A stretch of 64,000 nucleotides of DNA from Rhizobium grahamii. GTDB lineage: Bacteria; Pseudomonadota; Alphaproteobacteria; Rhizobiales; Rhizobiaceae. Positions 44,681 through 55,592 of the stretch are shown piece after piece. The position numbers were made by a program, and so were the translations under genes. Below the pieces are notes generated by a model that saw only the letters and a program-made list of their open reading frames with translations, had not been told where the DNA came from and did no database searches. The stretch is taken from assembly GCF_009498215.1 (NCBI RefSeq), contig NZ_CP043498.1, positions 744,001 through 808,000 on the forward strand, in the 5' to 3' direction. Each line of letters opens with the position of its first letter. Position 1 is the first letter of the stretch.

Positions 44681-44684
<4 letters not shown>
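44010..44684 (-). CDS. purN: Phosphoribosylglycinamide formyltransferase
   Basis: A 224-residue PurN, which transfers the formyl group from 10-formyltetrahydrofolate to GAR in purine synthesis. N-terminal [15 protein letters not shown] binds the phosphoribosyl group. The catalytic Asn and His are in [10 protein letters not shown] and the Asp in [13 protein letters not shown]. Its start overlaps the purM stop (ATGA), the standard purM-purN operon. Confidence 0.97.
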
Positions 44685-45754
<1,070 letters not shown>

Positions 45755-45910
45755 GCTGCTCTCCGATGGCTGTGCGCGGGCGGGAAATGTCACCGCCTCG
45801 ATATGCGGGTCGCCATTGCATGACACGGGCCTATATGCAAGGGATTGCATGGAAAAAGCCCCAATTTCCCGCTCTTTTGAAGCAGGCTCTCGGGATTTTT
45901 AGCGGCGGGG

Positions 45911-45940
45911 TTGACCATTCTCTCAGCCACATCCTATGTG
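45911..45940 (+). promoter_or_regulatory. Candidate promoter of the perM-hdaA operon
   Basis: TTGACC (45911-45916) and TATGTG (45935-45940) are 18 nt apart, 59 nt upstream of the permease start. It is the best sigma-70-like pair in the 244-nt purM/perM divergent spacer. Confidence 0.45.
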
Positions 45941-45998
45941 CACCAAGGCTGCATCGCGACGATGCGGAAATCGAGACCGTCGATCAGCGGGGAATATG

Positions 45999-47120
45999 AT
46001 GCCACAGCAGGTTAGCGGGGCGGGTCTGAAGCGCCAGGTCATCTTCTGGCTGATCGTGCTCGCCTTCTTCATTGGTTTCCTCTTCGTCTTCAGCTCGATC
46101 CTGCTGCCGTTTCTTGCGGGCATGGCGCTCGCTTATTTCCTCGATCCGGTGGCGGACCGGCTGGAGCGCTTCGGCTTGAGTCGCCTAATGGCCACGATCG
46201 TCATCCTGATCGCCTTCATCGTGATGATCGTGCTGGCCCTGATGATCCTGATACCGGTCCTTGCCAGCCAGCTGAGCGACTTCGCCGGCCGTCTGCCGGG
46301 GTACATCGATCAGCTGCAGACCTTCATCGCCAAGTCGCAGAATTCGCTCTTGCCTGAATGGGTTCGCAACCAGCTCGGAACGATCAAGAACAATTTCTCA
46401 GAGATCCTCTCGCAGGGCTTCGGACTGCTCACCGGGCTTTTCGGTCAGGTATGGAGTTCCGGCCTTGCCGTCGTCAACGTCATCTCGCTCATGGTCGTCA
46501 CCCCGGTTGTCGCCTTCTACATGCTGCTTGACTGGGATCGAATGGTCTCGAAGGTCGATCAGTACATACCGCGGGACTATGTCGCCAACGTCCACCAGAT
46601 CGCGCGCGAAATCGACCAGGCGATCGCGGGTTTCATCCGCGGGCAGGGCTCTCTCTGCTTGATCCTGGGCATCTGGTACGCGGTCGGCCTCTCGCTCGTC
46701 GGCCTGAATTTCGGCCTGCTGATCGGCCTCTTCGCGGGCATGATCAGCTTCATCCCTTACGTCGGCTCGATGGTCGGACTGGTGCTCGCCGTTGGCGTCG
46801 CCATCGTACAGTTCTGGCCGGATTACATCTGGGTCGGGGCCGTGCTTGCCGTCTTCTTCAGCGGGCAGTTCATGGAAGGCAATATCCTGCAGCCGAAGCT
46901 CGTCGGGCATAGTGTTGGCCTTCACCCCGTCTGGCTGATGTTTGCGCTCTTTGCCTTCGGCGCGCTGTTCGGTTTTGTCGGCCTCCTGGTGGCCGTTCCG
47001 GCCGCTGCGGCCGTTGGCGTGCTTGTCCGTTTTGCGCTTTCACGCTACCTTGAGAGCGATCTTTATGCGGGCGGGTCGAAAACTGGCCAGGTTCGCAGGA
47101 CAAAAGCTGACCCTAAATGA
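45999..47120 (+). CDS. AI-2E (PerM) family membrane protein
   Basis: A 373-residue membrane protein of the AI-2E/PerM family with about seven to eight helices. GGGGA 5 nt before ATG 45999 favours it over the ATG one codon earlier. The signature stretch is FDWDR-like LLDWDRMVSKVDQYIPRDYV (about residues 175-195), followed by FIRGQGSLCLILGIWYAVGLSLVG and the C-terminal PKLVGHSVGLHPVWLMFALFAFGALFGFVGLLVAVPAAA. Members are proposed exporters of small molecules, including TqsA, or Na+/H+ antiporters. In many alphaproteobacteria this gene precedes hdaA, and here their ends overlap (ATGA). Confidence 0.92.
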   Translation: MPQQVSGAGLKRQVIFWLIVLAFFIGFLFVFSSILLPFLAGMALAYFLDPVADRLERFGLSRLMATIVILIAFIVMIVLALMILIPVLASQLSDFAGRLPGYIDQLQTFIAKSQNSLLPEWVRNQLGTIKNNFSEILSQGFGLLTGLFGQVWSSGLAVVNVISLMVVTPVVAFYMLLDWDRMVSKVDQYIPRDYVANVHQIAREIDQAIAGFIRGQGSLCLILGIWYAVGLSLVGLNFGLLIGLFAGMISFIPYVGSMVGLVLAVGVAIVQFWPDYIWVGAVLAVFFSGQFMEGNILQPKLVGHSVGLHPVWLMFALFAFGALFGFVGLLVAVPAAAAVGVLVRFALSRYLESDLYAGGSKTGQVRRTKADPK

Positions 47121-47830
47121 ACGAAGTGAAGAATGCTGGTTCCAGGCGCGTCGCAGTGGAACAGATCCCGTTGGCCTTTTCGCACGCCGCCGCAAGCGGT
47201 CGCGACGATCTCTTGATCTCCGAACGCCTGGCTGCAGCTGTCGCGATCGTCGATGCCTGGCCGCAATGGCCGTCGCCTGTCGTTATCCTCGCCGGTCCCG
47301 TGGGCTCGGGCAAATCGCATCTTGCCAATATCTGGAAGCAGCATAGCGGCGCCGTCGATATCCAGCCGGCCAAGGGAGCGTACGCCGCCGTCAGCGCCGC
47401 CAACGGGCCGGTGCTCTTCGAGGACGTCGACCGGGTCGGCTTCGATGACAATGAGCTTTTCCACGTCATCAACAGTGTTCGCGAAAACGGACACAGCCTT
47501 CTGATGACAAGCCGCCTCTGGCCGATGTCCTGGGCTGTCGAGTTGCCCGACCTGCGTTCCCGGCTGAAGGCCGCGACCGTGGTGGAGATCGGCGAGCCTG
47601 ACGAGGAACTCCTCTGTCAGGTGATCGTGAAGCTCTTCGCCGACCGGCAGCTTAATATAGACGACAAACTCGTGCTCTATATCGTTAATCGAATGGAGCG
47701 CTCGTTGAATGCCGCGCAGACGATCGTCGAAAGACTGGACCGGCTGGCGCTCTCTCGAGGCACGAAAATCAGTCGCACTCTTGCGGCCGAAGTGTTGAAT
47801 GAATTGGGCAATTCCGGCGCGGCTGATTGA
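47117..47830 (+). CDS. hdaA: DnaA-related regulatory inactivator (HdaA)
   Basis: A 237-residue DnaA-like AAA+ protein lacking the DnaA DNA-binding domain IV. The N terminus carries EQIPLAF (about residues 15-21), resembling the clamp-binding motif that lets Hda dock on the sliding clamp. Walker A is GPVGSGKSH (about 60-68), Walker B VLFEDVDR. Sensor II region includes NRMERSLNAAQTIVERLD. Hda stimulates ATP hydrolysis by DnaA after initiation, limiting replication to once per cycle; in Caulobacter HdaA has this role. It overlaps the permease gene by four bases, and ppk follows. Confidence 0.92.
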   Translation: MNEVKNAGSRRVAVEQIPLAFSHAAASGRDDLLISERLAAAVAIVDAWPQWPSPVVILAGPVGSGKSHLANIWKQHSGAVDIQPAKGAYAAVSAANGPVLFEDVDRVGFDDNELFHVINSVRENGHSLLMTSRLWPMSWAVELPDLRSRLKAATVVEIGEPDEELLCQVIVKLFADRQLNIDDKLVLYIVNRMERSLNAAQTIVERLDRLALSRGTKISRTLAAEVLNELGNSGAAD

Positions 47831-47862
47831 CTGTCACAGTTCCGTCGTGAAACTGATATAAT
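47831..47862 (+). promoter_or_regulatory. Candidate PHO box and -10 element of ppk
   Basis: Directly after the hdaA stop come CTGTCAC-AGTT-CCGTCGT-GAAA-CTGATAT, three seven-base units with an 11-nt period, the first two forming an 18-nt PhoB-type box (consensus CTGTCAT repeats). A perfect TATAAT -10 (47857-47862) begins 8 nt after the second unit, where PhoB normally replaces a -35. ppk starts 34 nt downstream. Confidence 0.65.
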
Positions 47863-47895
47863 TCGCAAAGCGAGTGAAAACGGGGCAATTGGACA

Positions 47896-50100
47896 ATGGA
47901 CAGCGCAGTCGCGGGGCACAACGAACCTACTCCTGAAGCGAAGGAGACGGTGTTGCCGCTCGAAGAGCTGCTTTCCAGCCCGGAGCGTTTCATCAACCGC
48001 GAATTCTCGTGGCTGCAGTTCAACCGGCGCGTCCTTGAGGAAACGCTGAACACCGAGCATCCGCTGCTCGAGCGCGTTCGCTTCCTGTCGATCTCGGCCG
48101 CCAACCTCGATGAATTCTTCATGGTGCGCGTTGCCGGTCTTGAAGGGCAGGTGCGCCAGAACATCGTCGTTCGCACGCCTGACGGCAAGACGCCCGCCGA
48201 GCAGCTCGACGCCATCCTGCAGGAGATCGATAACCTGCAGATGGAGCAGCAGGCCTCGCTGGCGGTCCTGCAGCAATATCTTGCCAAGGAAGATATCCTG
48301 ATCGTCCGTCCGGGCGCACTCAGTGAAACCGATCGCAACTGGCTCGCGACCGAATTCGAGCAGGCGATCTTCCCGGTGCTGACGCCGCTGTCGATCGACC
48401 CGGCCCATCCGTTCCCCTTCATCCCGAACCTCGGCTTCTCCATAGGCCTGCAGCTGGTCAGCAAGAATGGCCGCGAGCCGATGACGGCGTTGCTGCGCCT
48501 GCCACCGGCGCTCGATCGTTTCGTGCGCCTGCCCGATGATGGCAATACGATCCGCTACATCACGCTCGAGGACGTCGCCAATATCTTCATCTACCGGCTC
48601 TACCCGGGCTACGAGGTGCAGGGCTCCGGTACGTTCCGCATCATCCGCGACAGCGATATTGAAGTCGAGGAAGAAGCAGAAGATCTCGTCCGCTTCTTCG
48701 AAACGGCGCTCAAGCGCCGCCGCCGCGGTTCGGTCATCCGACTCGAAACCGATTCCGAAATGCCGGCATCGCTGCGCCAGTTCGTGGTTCAGGCGACAAA
48801 CGTGCCCGATAACCGCGTGGCCGTTCTGCCGGGCTTGCTAGCCCTGAACACGCTGTCTGAGATCACCAAGGCGCCGCGCGACGATCTGCGTTTCCCCTCT
48901 TACAATGCGCGATTTCCAGAACGCGTCCGTGAACACGCCGGCGATTGCTTCGCCGCCATCCGCGAAAAGGACATGGTGGTTCACCACCCCTACGAGTCCT
49001 TCGACGTGGTGGTCCAGTTTCTGCTTCAGGCTGCACGCGATCCTGACGTCCTGGCGATAAAGCAGACGCTCTACCGCACCTCCAACGACAGCCCGATCGT
49101 GCGCGCACTGATCGACGCGGCCGAATCCGGCAAGTCGGTGACGGCGCTGGTCGAGCTGAAGGCGCGTTTCGACGAGGAAGCCAACATCCGCTGGGCGCGC
49201 GACCTCGAACGCGCCGGCGTGCAGGTCGTCTTCGGTTTCATCGAACTGAAGACCCACTCGAAGATGTCGCTGGTCGTGCGCCGCGAAGAGGGCAAGCTGC
49301 GCAGCTACTGCCATCTCGGCACCGGCAACTATCACCCGATCACCGCGAAGATCTATACCGACCTGTCGTTCTTCACCTGCAATCCGGTGATTGCCCACGA
49401 CATGGCCAATATCTTCAACTTCATCACCGGCTATGGCGAGCCGGAGGAGAGCATGAAGCTCGCCGTATCGCCCTATACGCTGCGCTCGCGCATCCTTCGT
49501 CACATCGACGAAGAGATCAAGCACGCCAAGAACGGCGCGCCGGCCGCCATCTGGATGAAGATGAACTCGCTCGTCGATCCCGAAATCATCGACGCGCTCT
49601 ATACGGCGAGCCACGCCGGCGTCGAAATCGATCTCGTCATTCGCGGTATCTGCTGCCTGCGCCCGCAGGTGCCCGGCCTGTCGGAAAACATCCGCGTCAA
49701 GTCGATCGTCGGCCGCTTCCTCGAACACAGCCGTATCTTCTGCTTCGGCAACGGTCACGGTCTGCCTTCGGACAAGGCGCTGGTCTATATCGGCTCCGCC
49801 GACATGATGCCGAGAAACCTCGATCGCCGTGTCGAAACGCTGGTTCCGCTAACCAATCCGACCGTGCACGAGCAGGTTTTGTCACAGATCATGCTGGGCA
49901 ACCTCATTGACAATCAACAGAGCTACGAGATATTGGCCGACGGGACGTCAAGGCGCATGGAGGTGCGCAAGGGCGAGGAGCCGTTCAACGCGCAACAGTA
50001 TTTCATGACCAATCCCAGCCTTTCGGGCCGTGGTGAAGCGTTGAAATCCAGTGCGCCAAAGCTGATCGCCGGCCTGCTTTCTGGCCGAAACAACAAGTAA
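47896..50100 (+). CDS. ppk: Polyphosphate kinase 1
   Basis: A 734-residue PPK1 making polyphosphate from ATP. The N-terminal domain begins with [18 protein letters not shown] (about residues 32-49). His454 ([12 protein letters not shown]) is the autophosphorylation site by analogy to E. coli His435, and His611 ([11 protein letters not shown]) corresponds to the second conserved His. The phospholipase-D-like C-terminal domains and [17 protein letters not shown] are present. It is 12 nt before ppx, so synthesis and breakdown of polyphosphate are probably one operon. It appears phosphate-regulated from the upstream box. Confidence 0.97.
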   Translation: MDSAVAGHNEPTPEAKETVLPLEELLSSPERFINREFSWLQFNRRVLEETLNTEHPLLERVRFLSISAANLDEFFMVRVAGLEGQVRQNIVVRTPDGKTPAEQLDAILQEIDNLQMEQQASLAVLQQYLAKEDILIVRPGALSETDRNWLATEFEQAIFPVLTPLSIDPAHPFPFIPNLGFSIGLQLVSKNGREPMTALLRLPPALDRFVRLPDDGNTIRYITLEDVANIFIYRLYPGYEVQGSGTFRIIRDSDIEVEEEAEDLVRFFETALKRRRRGSVIRLETDSEMPASLRQFVVQATNVPDNRVAVLPGLLALNTLSEITKAPRDDLRFPSYNARFPERVREHAGDCFAAIREKDMVVHHPYESFDVVVQFLLQAARDPDVLAIKQTLYRTSNDSPIVRALIDAAESGKSVTALVELKARFDEEANIRWARDLERAGVQVVFGFIELKTHSKMSLVVRREEGKLRSYCHLGTGNYHPITAKIYTDLSFFTCNPVIAHDMANIFNFITGYGEPEESMKLAVSPYTLRSRILRHIDEEIKHAKNGAPAAIWMKMNSLVDPEIIDALYTASHAGVEIDLVIRGICCLRPQVPGLSENIRVKSIVGRFLEHSRIFCFGNGHGLPSDKALVYIGSADMMPRNLDRRVETLVPLTNPTVHEQVLSQIMLGNLIDNQQSYEILADGTSRRMEVRKGEEPFNAQQYFMTNPSLSGRGEALKSSAPKLIAGLLSGRNNK

Positions 50101-50112
50101 TATTGGACCTTC

Positions 50113-51636
50113 ATGGTTGAATCAGAAGCCCAGGGGCGCCTTCCAGGCATTGCCCCGGTCTCCGTTGTCGATATCGGGTCGAACTCGATCCGTCTGGTGA
50201 TATACGAAGGTATGTCCCGCTCGCCGACGATCCTTTTCAACGAAAAGGTACTTTGCGGCCTCGGCAAGGGCATCGCCCTGACGGGCAAGATGGACGAGGC
50301 GAGCGTCGAGCGTGCACTGACGGCGCTTCATCGGTTCAAGGCGCTTTCCGATCAGGCGCGTGCGGCAACGATGTACGTGCTGGCGACTGCTGCGGCGCGT
50401 GAGGCATCCAACGGTCCTGACTTCATCCACAGCGCCGAGACGATCCTGGGACGCAGGGTCCGCGTTCTCTCAGGTGAAGAGGAAGCCAAGTTCTCGGCTC
50501 TCGGCATCGTCAGCGGCTTCTTCGCGCCGGACGGCATCGCGGGTGATCTCGGCGGCGGTTCGCTGGAGCTCATCGACATCAAGGGCAAGGAGATCGGCAA
50601 GGGCATAACCCTGCCACTCGGTGGCCTTCGGCTGTCGGAATACGCCGGCGGCTCGCTCGAGAAGGCCCGCACGTTTGCCCGCAAACACGTCAAGACGAGC
50701 GCGAAGCTGCTCGCCCAAGGCGCCGGGCGAACCTTCTACGCCGTTGGCGGCACCTGGCGAAACATCGCGAAGCTTCACATGGAGATGACGCAGTATCCGC
50801 TGCACATGATGCAGGGCTACGAGGTGTCGCTGGAAGCCCTGATGCAGTTCCTTGATCAGGTCGAGGCTGCCAAGGACTCGAAAGATCCCGCGTGGATGGC
50901 CGTCTCCAAGCACCGTCGTGCGCTGCTTCCCTTCGGCGCCGTCGCGATGAAGGAAGTGCTGAGCGTCATGAAGCCCTCTGTCATCTCCTTCTCCGGGCAG
51001 GGCGTGCGCGAAGGCTATCTGTATTCATTGCTCTCGGAGAGCGAGCGCCGCAGCGACCCACTGCTGGCCGCAGCCGGCGAGCTTGCCATCCTGCGTGCAC
51101 GTTCGCCCGAACACGCTCGCGAGCTCGCTGACTGGACCGGTCGCATGATGCCATGCTTTGGGATCGTCGAGACGGAAGAGGAGGCACGCTATCGTCAGGC
51201 CGCCTGTCTTCTCGCCGACATCAGTTGGCGCGCACATCCGGACTACCGCGGCCTTCAGGCGTTGAACATCATCGCCCATTCCTCTTTCGTCGGCATCAGC
51301 CACCCCGGACGCGCCTTCATCGCGCTGACCAACTATTACCGCTTCGAAGGTCCGCATGACGATGGCGCGACCGAACCGCTCGCCGCGATCGCCACGCCGC
51401 AATATGTCGAGCGCGCCAAGCTGCTCGGCGGCATTTTGCGCGTCGTCTATCTCTTCTCCGCTTCGATGCCCGGTGTCGTCCGCAATCTGAGCTTCCAGAA
51501 ATCGTCGAACCCGGATATCGATCTGGAGTTCGTCGTTCCCGCCGAATATCACGATTTCGCCGGCGAACGTCTGGATGGACGCCTGCAGCAGCTGTCGAAG
51601 CTCACCAACAAGCGCCTCGCCTTCCGCTTCGAGTAA
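50113..51636 (+). CDS. ppx: Exopolyphosphatase (Ppx/GppA family)
   Basis: A 507-residue ASKHA-fold phosphatase. The N-terminal VVDIGSNSIRLVIYEG (about residues 16-31), ATAAAREASNG, the LSGEEEAKFSALG loop with its catalytic Glu, and GDLGGGSLELIDI are all canonical. The extended C-terminal half is the HD-like domain of long Ppx proteins. It degrades polyphosphate from the ends; members of the family may also hydrolyse pppGpp. It follows ppk by 12 nt. Confidence 0.95.
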   Translation: MVESEAQGRLPGIAPVSVVDIGSNSIRLVIYEGMSRSPTILFNEKVLCGLGKGIALTGKMDEASVERALTALHRFKALSDQARAATMYVLATAAAREASNGPDFIHSAETILGRRVRVLSGEEEAKFSALGIVSGFFAPDGIAGDLGGGSLELIDIKGKEIGKGITLPLGGLRLSEYAGGSLEKARTFARKHVKTSAKLLAQGAGRTFYAVGGTWRNIAKLHMEMTQYPLHMMQGYEVSLEALMQFLDQVEAAKDSKDPAWMAVSKHRRALLPFGAVAMKEVLSVMKPSVISFSGQGVREGYLYSLLSESERRSDPLLAAAGELAILRARSPEHARELADWTGRMMPCFGIVETEEEARYRQAACLLADISWRAHPDYRGLQALNIIAHSSFVGISHPGRAFIALTNYYRFEGPHDDGATEPLAAIATPQYVERAKLLGGILRVVYLFSASMPGVVRNLSFQKSSNPDIDLEFVVPAEYHDFAGERLDGRLQQLSKLTNKRLAFRFE

Positions 51637-51753
51637 GGCGGAGCCGTCATGGCAGTGCCAGCAAAATCCTGGCCGCCAGCTAGATGAGCTTTCGTGTCTT
51701 GCGCCTCAAGTTGACCTATTGGCTCCATATGCTTGAAATGCCGCATCGACATC

Positions 51754-52398
51754 ATGAGCGAAACTCGGGCGAGGGACATGATCACTGACATCGAGGACTT
51801 CTTCACGAAAGGATGCGGTCGCTGCGATCGCTTTGCGACGCCGGACTGTTCGACGCGCCAGTGGATCGGCGGGCTGAACGAACTTCGCCGAATCTGTCGC
51901 GAGGCGGGGCTGGTCGAAACGGTGAAGTGGGCGCATCCCTGCTATATGCACGAGGGCCGCAACATCGTGATCCTTGGCGCTTTCCGCGACAATTTCCGTG
52001 CGACGTTCTTCAACTCAGCACTGCTGAAGGATCCCGAAGGCGCGCTCGAGAAGCAGGGGCCGAACACCCAGCATCCCGATATGCTCTGTTTCCGGAGCAA
52101 CGAACAGGTCGCGAAGATGGAGCCCGTTATCCGCTCCTACCTGAAGGAGGCCATGGGCTACGCCGAGGCGGGCATCAAGCCTCCCAAGCAGCAGAGCGAA
52201 CTCGAACTGCCGGACGAGCTGGTTGAGGCTTTGGATTCGGATCCGGAACTTGCCGAAGCTTTTCATGAGCTGACGCCTGGCCGCCGGAAGAGCTACGTCA
52301 TCAATCTCAACGGAACGAAGAAGCCGGAAACGCGCATGGCGCGGATTGCCAAATTCCGCGATCACATCCTTGCCGGCAAGGGCGCAACAGAGCGATAG
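51754..52398 (+). CDS. YdeI/DUF1801-type protein
   Basis: A 214-residue protein from ATG 51754; ATG 51778 is an alternative and neither has a clear ribosome site. The DUF1801 domain (YdhG/YjbR-like fold) spans about residues 30-130 (ETVKWAHPCYMHEGRNIVILGAFRDNFRATFF), and the C-terminal LDSDPELAEAFHELTPGRRKSYVINLNGTKKPETRMARIAKF is the YdeI/OmdA region. Bacillus YdeI-type proteins have been linked to antimicrobial-peptide resistance and iron handling, but no mechanism can be seen here. Two Cys pairs near residues 21-33 are noticeable. Confidence 0.82.
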   Translation: MSETRARDMITDIEDFFTKGCGRCDRFATPDCSTRQWIGGLNELRRICREAGLVETVKWAHPCYMHEGRNIVILGAFRDNFRATFFNSALLKDPEGALEKQGPNTQHPDMLCFRSNEQVAKMEPVIRSYLKEAMGYAEAGIKPPKQQSELELPDELVEALDSDPELAEAFHELTPGRRKSYVINLNGTKKPETRMARIAKFRDHILAGKGATER

Positions 52399-52773
52399 CG
52401 GCGAACGGGAACCAGTTCGGACCTCTTCCACCACATTCCCTGAGAGAGCTTATCGTCTCGAACGGAACTCCCCCTGCGAGGGTAACCTCGCTTCGCATTT
52501 CGCAGTGATCGCGATCATCGCTACCATGCCAGTTGCCACATGCAGGCGACTGGCGTACACATTGCCCATCGCGAAAAGCGACCGCCTCCTCTGATCCGAC
52601 GAATGGTCGGATTGAACGGACGATGTCCGGGGACGGTCGAGTACAAGCCATCCACTGCACATCACGCAGGGATCGGCCAGCGTTTCCAAAGAAACCAGAC
52701 GCCTGCATCGCAGGCCCAACCGCAAGAACGGATGCCTGAGGGCACCGGACGCTTGCGCTGATCGGAACGCGTC
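52399..52773. other. Gene-free 375-nt spacer with one hairpin
   Basis: I see no credible gene. A perfect ATCCGAC-GAATG-GTCGGAT inverted repeat lies at 52594-52612 and could be an operator or hairpin for the MFS gene downstream. Short open frames on both strands here have no ribosome site and no recognisable composition. Confidence 0.5.
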
Positions 52774-53967
52774 ATGAATAGACCACTTGTCGTTATTTTT
52801 ACTGCCATTGTCCTCGATGCCGTCGGCATCGGGCTTATCTTTCCCATCCTCCCTTCACTGCTGAGCGACGTCACCCACGGCGGGAACGTCGCTGCCTACA
52901 TCGGCGTGATGACCGCGCTCTATGCGGTCATGCAGTTCATCTTCTCGCCGGTGCTGGGCTCGCTCAGCGATCGCATGGGCCGCCGACCCGTCCTGCTCGT
53001 TTCGCTTGGCGGTGCGGCGATAAACTATCTGCTACTCGCCTTTGCATCCAATCTATGGATGCTTCTACTAGGACGCGCGATCGCGGGCCTCACCAGCGCG
53101 AACATGTCGGTTGCAACCGCTTACATCACCGATATCTCGCCGGAGGATAAGCGCGCGCGCCGCTTCGGCCTGTTCAACGCGATGTTCGGTATGGGCTTCA
53201 TCGTAGGGCCTGTCCTCGGCGGCGTTCTGGGCGACTATTGGCTGCGCTTGCCATTCATCGCCGCAGCCCTGTTGAACGGCTGCAATCTGCTGCTGGCGTT
53301 CTTCGTCTTGCCGGAATCGCGAGTGGCCGGTGCGACGAAAGTCGATCTGGCATCTCTCAACCCCCTTCGTCCGTTACGCTGGGTGCTGTCCGAGAAACGT
53401 TTGCTGCCCGTGACGCTCATGTTCTTCATCCTGAGTTCCACCGGTGAAGCCTACGGCACCTGCTGGGCGCTTTGGGGAAATGATGCCTTCCAGTGGAACG
53501 GGCTCTGGATTGGCCTGTCGCTTGGCACCTTCGGCGTCTGCCAGACCCTTGCGCAGGCGTTTCTTCCGGGGCCAGCCGTCAAGCTGCTGGGTGAACGTGG
53601 TGCCATCGTGACCGGCATCGCGGGTGCTTGCCTTGCACTGACCGTTATGGCCTTCGCCGGTCAAGGCTGGATGATCTTCGCGATCATGCCGGTCTTCGCA
53701 CTCGGCGGCATCGGCACGCCGGCTTTGCAGTCGCTGGCTACCCGCCAGGTGGGAGAGCACCAGCAGGGTCAGTTCCAGGGCCTGCTTGCCTCGGCGGTGA
53801 GCCTTGCCACGATCGTCGGGCCGCTCGGGTTCTCAAGCCTGTATCTGCTTGTCAGAGGGCAGTGGCCGGGTGCGATCTGGCTTTCGGTCGTTGTCGTCTA
53901 TCTGGCCGCACTGCCTGTGGTGCTGGGTCTGCGACTGAAGGCACCAGAACCGGAGCCTGTCTGCTGA
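52774..53967 (+). CDS. TetA-type MFS multidrug/tetracycline efflux transporter
   Basis: A 397-residue, 12-helix MFS protein of the DHA1 group. It resembles Tet(A)-class exporters: N-terminal VVIFTAIVLDAVGIGLIFPILPSLL (helix 1), motif A GSLSDRMGRRPVLL between helices 2 and 3 (about residues 68-81), motif C region GFIVGPVLGG, and TGEAYGTCWALWGNDAFQWNG in helix 7. Such proton-driven exporters include genuine tetracycline pumps and chromosomal relatives of unknown specificity. No divergent TetR repressor is present, unlike mobile tet genes, so a housekeeping efflux role is more likely than acquired resistance. Confidence 0.88.
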   Translation: MNRPLVVIFTAIVLDAVGIGLIFPILPSLLSDVTHGGNVAAYIGVMTALYAVMQFIFSPVLGSLSDRMGRRPVLLVSLGGAAINYLLLAFASNLWMLLLGRAIAGLTSANMSVATAYITDISPEDKRARRFGLFNAMFGMGFIVGPVLGGVLGDYWLRLPFIAAALLNGCNLLLAFFVLPESRVAGATKVDLASLNPLRPLRWVLSEKRLLPVTLMFFILSSTGEAYGTCWALWGNDAFQWNGLWIGLSLGTFGVCQTLAQAFLPGPAVKLLGERGAIVTGIAGACLALTVMAFAGQGWMIFAIMPVFALGGIGTPALQSLATRQVGEHQQGQFQGLLASAVSLATIVGPLGFSSLYLLVRGQWPGAIWLSVVVVYLAALPVVLGLRLKAPEPEPVC

Positions 53968-54122
53968 ATGGCAGACGCCACTGGCTCCACCGCGGTAACA
54001 AATGGGCGGTGTCACCTTTCGTGAGCAAGCCGTTGAAGGACGTATATTTACCGTAACGTACTTCCTTTCCATCGCCTTTAGGCACTCCATCCGCTCACGA
54101 TTGTTGCGGATGGAGAAAGCCG

Positions 54123-55526
54123 ATGAGAATCCTCGCGATCCTGTGTCTCCTGTTGCTCGCTCCCGCGGCCGGTGCCGCCGATAGGGCTCAGCGCGCCTTC
54201 GACAGGGAGATCGAACGGAAGGCGGCGCAAGCCGTCGTCTGGGGCATACCCGCCGTCAACTACGACCTGATGCGGCAGGAGATGCTTGCCAAGACACCGG
54301 GAAAAGTCGGGCAGGTGATCTATTGGGGCCATCCTTTGGATTGGAAAAACCAGACCCTGACACCCAACCCGGATGCCCTCTACTTCATGGTTTTCTTCAC
54401 CACGAAGGACGGGCCTGTCGTTCTCGATCTGCCGCCAGCCGAAGACAAGGCATCCTTCAACGGTAACATCGTTACGGCCTGGCAGTTGCCGCTGGAAGAC
54501 GCGGGCCTGCTTGGATATGACAAGGGCAAGGGTGGAAAATTCGTGGTCCTGCCGCCTGACTACAAGGACAAGCTGCCGGATGGCTACATCCCGCTGAAAT
54601 CCGAGGTCTACGGCGGCTACATGCTGTTTCGCTCAAATCTCCGGAGCCACGGCGATGCCGACGTGCAGGCCTCGATCGATTACGGCAAGAAGCTGAAAGT
54701 CTATCCGCTGTCTGCTGCGGCCAATCCGCCCGAGACCGTCTTCTCCGACGTCAAGGACATCCTGTTCGATAGCACGATCAGGTGGGACGCGAGTTTCTTC
54801 GACAACCTGAATCGCGTTGTCCAGGAGGAGCCATGGATCGTCCGCGATCGCGTCATGATCGATGAGTTGAAGACGCTCGGCATCGAGAAAGGCAAGTCTT
54901 TCGCGCCCGACCGGCATACGCAATCCCTGCTGACCAAGGGCATCAGGGAAGCGCAGGCGCTTCTCGAAGCAAAATACGATGCCGGTCTGCCGCCATTTTT
55001 CACCGCAACGAGCCGCTGGACCTACCCGGCCTATCCCGACCTCCTCAAGGCTGTGCAGGCCGATTTCAACGAGCCGGATGCCTACCCGGTCGATCATCGC
55101 GGCGTCGCCTACAGCTACGCCTACATCGGCATCAAGCGGCTGGGCGCCGGCCAATTCTATTCGATCTCGATCCGCGACAAGGACGGGCACGCCTTCGATG
55201 GGGGCAAGACCTATCGCCTTAACGTTCCGGCGAACGTTCCCGTTCAGCAATACTGGTCGGTGACCGCCTATGACAGGAAGACGCATGCGCTGATCAAGAA
55301 TGTCTCACGCGCCAGTCGTTCATCGCAGATCCCGGACCTGGTGAAGAACGACGATGGCTCCGTCGATCTCTACTTCGGCCCGAAAGCGCCGAAGGGCAAG
55401 GATACGAACTGGGTGCCGACGGATCCGAAGCGTGGCTTCGAGCTGATGTTTCGAGCCTACGGTCCGACACCTGAATTCTTCGACAAGAAGTGGATCCTGT
55501 CTGACGTCGTCCGCGTGGGGAAGTAA
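54123..55526 (+). CDS. Exported DUF1254/DUF1214 protein
   Basis: A 467-residue protein with a signal peptide (MRILAILCLLLLAPAAGAA, about 19 residues). The N-terminal DUF1254 region includes VVWGIPAVNYDLMRQEM and LTPNPDALYFMVFF (about residues 35-95), and the C-terminal DUF1214 region includes VQQYWSVTAYDRKTHALI and KNDDGSVDLYFGPKAP (about 375-445). Both domains are beta-rich and of unknown function; such proteins are frequent, in many copies, in soil bacteria. An inverted repeat ATCCGC...GCGGAT lies just upstream of the start and could hide or regulate the ribosome site. Confidence 0.88.
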   Translation: MRILAILCLLLLAPAAGAADRAQRAFDREIERKAAQAVVWGIPAVNYDLMRQEMLAKTPGKVGQVIYWGHPLDWKNQTLTPNPDALYFMVFFTTKDGPVVLDLPPAEDKASFNGNIVTAWQLPLEDAGLLGYDKGKGGKFVVLPPDYKDKLPDGYIPLKSEVYGGYMLFRSNLRSHGDADVQASIDYGKKLKVYPLSAAANPPETVFSDVKDILFDSTIRWDASFFDNLNRVVQEEPWIVRDRVMIDELKTLGIEKGKSFAPDRHTQSLLTKGIREAQALLEAKYDAGLPPFFTATSRWTYPAYPDLLKAVQADFNEPDAYPVDHRGVAYSYAYIGIKRLGAGQFYSISIRDKDGHAFDGGKTYRLNVPANVPVQQYWSVTAYDRKTHALIKNVSRASRSSQIPDLVKNDDGSVDLYFGPKAPKGKDTNWVPTDPKRGFELMFRAYGPTPEFFDKKWILSDVVRVGK

Positions 55527-55551
55527 TCGCGGCCCATGGTGTGCAACGAAA

Positions 55552-55582
55552 AGGCCCCGCTCTTTCGAACGGGGCCTCTTGA
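55552..55582. terminator. Terminator between the DUF1254 gene and the phytase-like gene
   Basis: AGGCCCCG and CGGGGCCT pair over a 10-base loop, followed by CTTG on the plus strand and preceded by AAAA (a T-run on the minus strand). It therefore suits the minus-strand phytase-like gene best, and both converging genes may use it. Confidence 0.8.
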
Positions 55583-55592
55583 GTGTCTGGAC

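Noticed and set aside
47827-47862. TTGACT and TATAAT before ppk as a simple sigma-70 promoter
   Set aside because: The spacing is 24 nt, far from 17; the PHO-box reading with TATAAT as the -10 explains the same bases better.
52774-53967. An acquired tetracycline-resistance gene
   Set aside because: The protein is Tet(A)-like, but there is no divergent tetR, transposon end or foreign composition; a chromosomal efflux pump is more likely.
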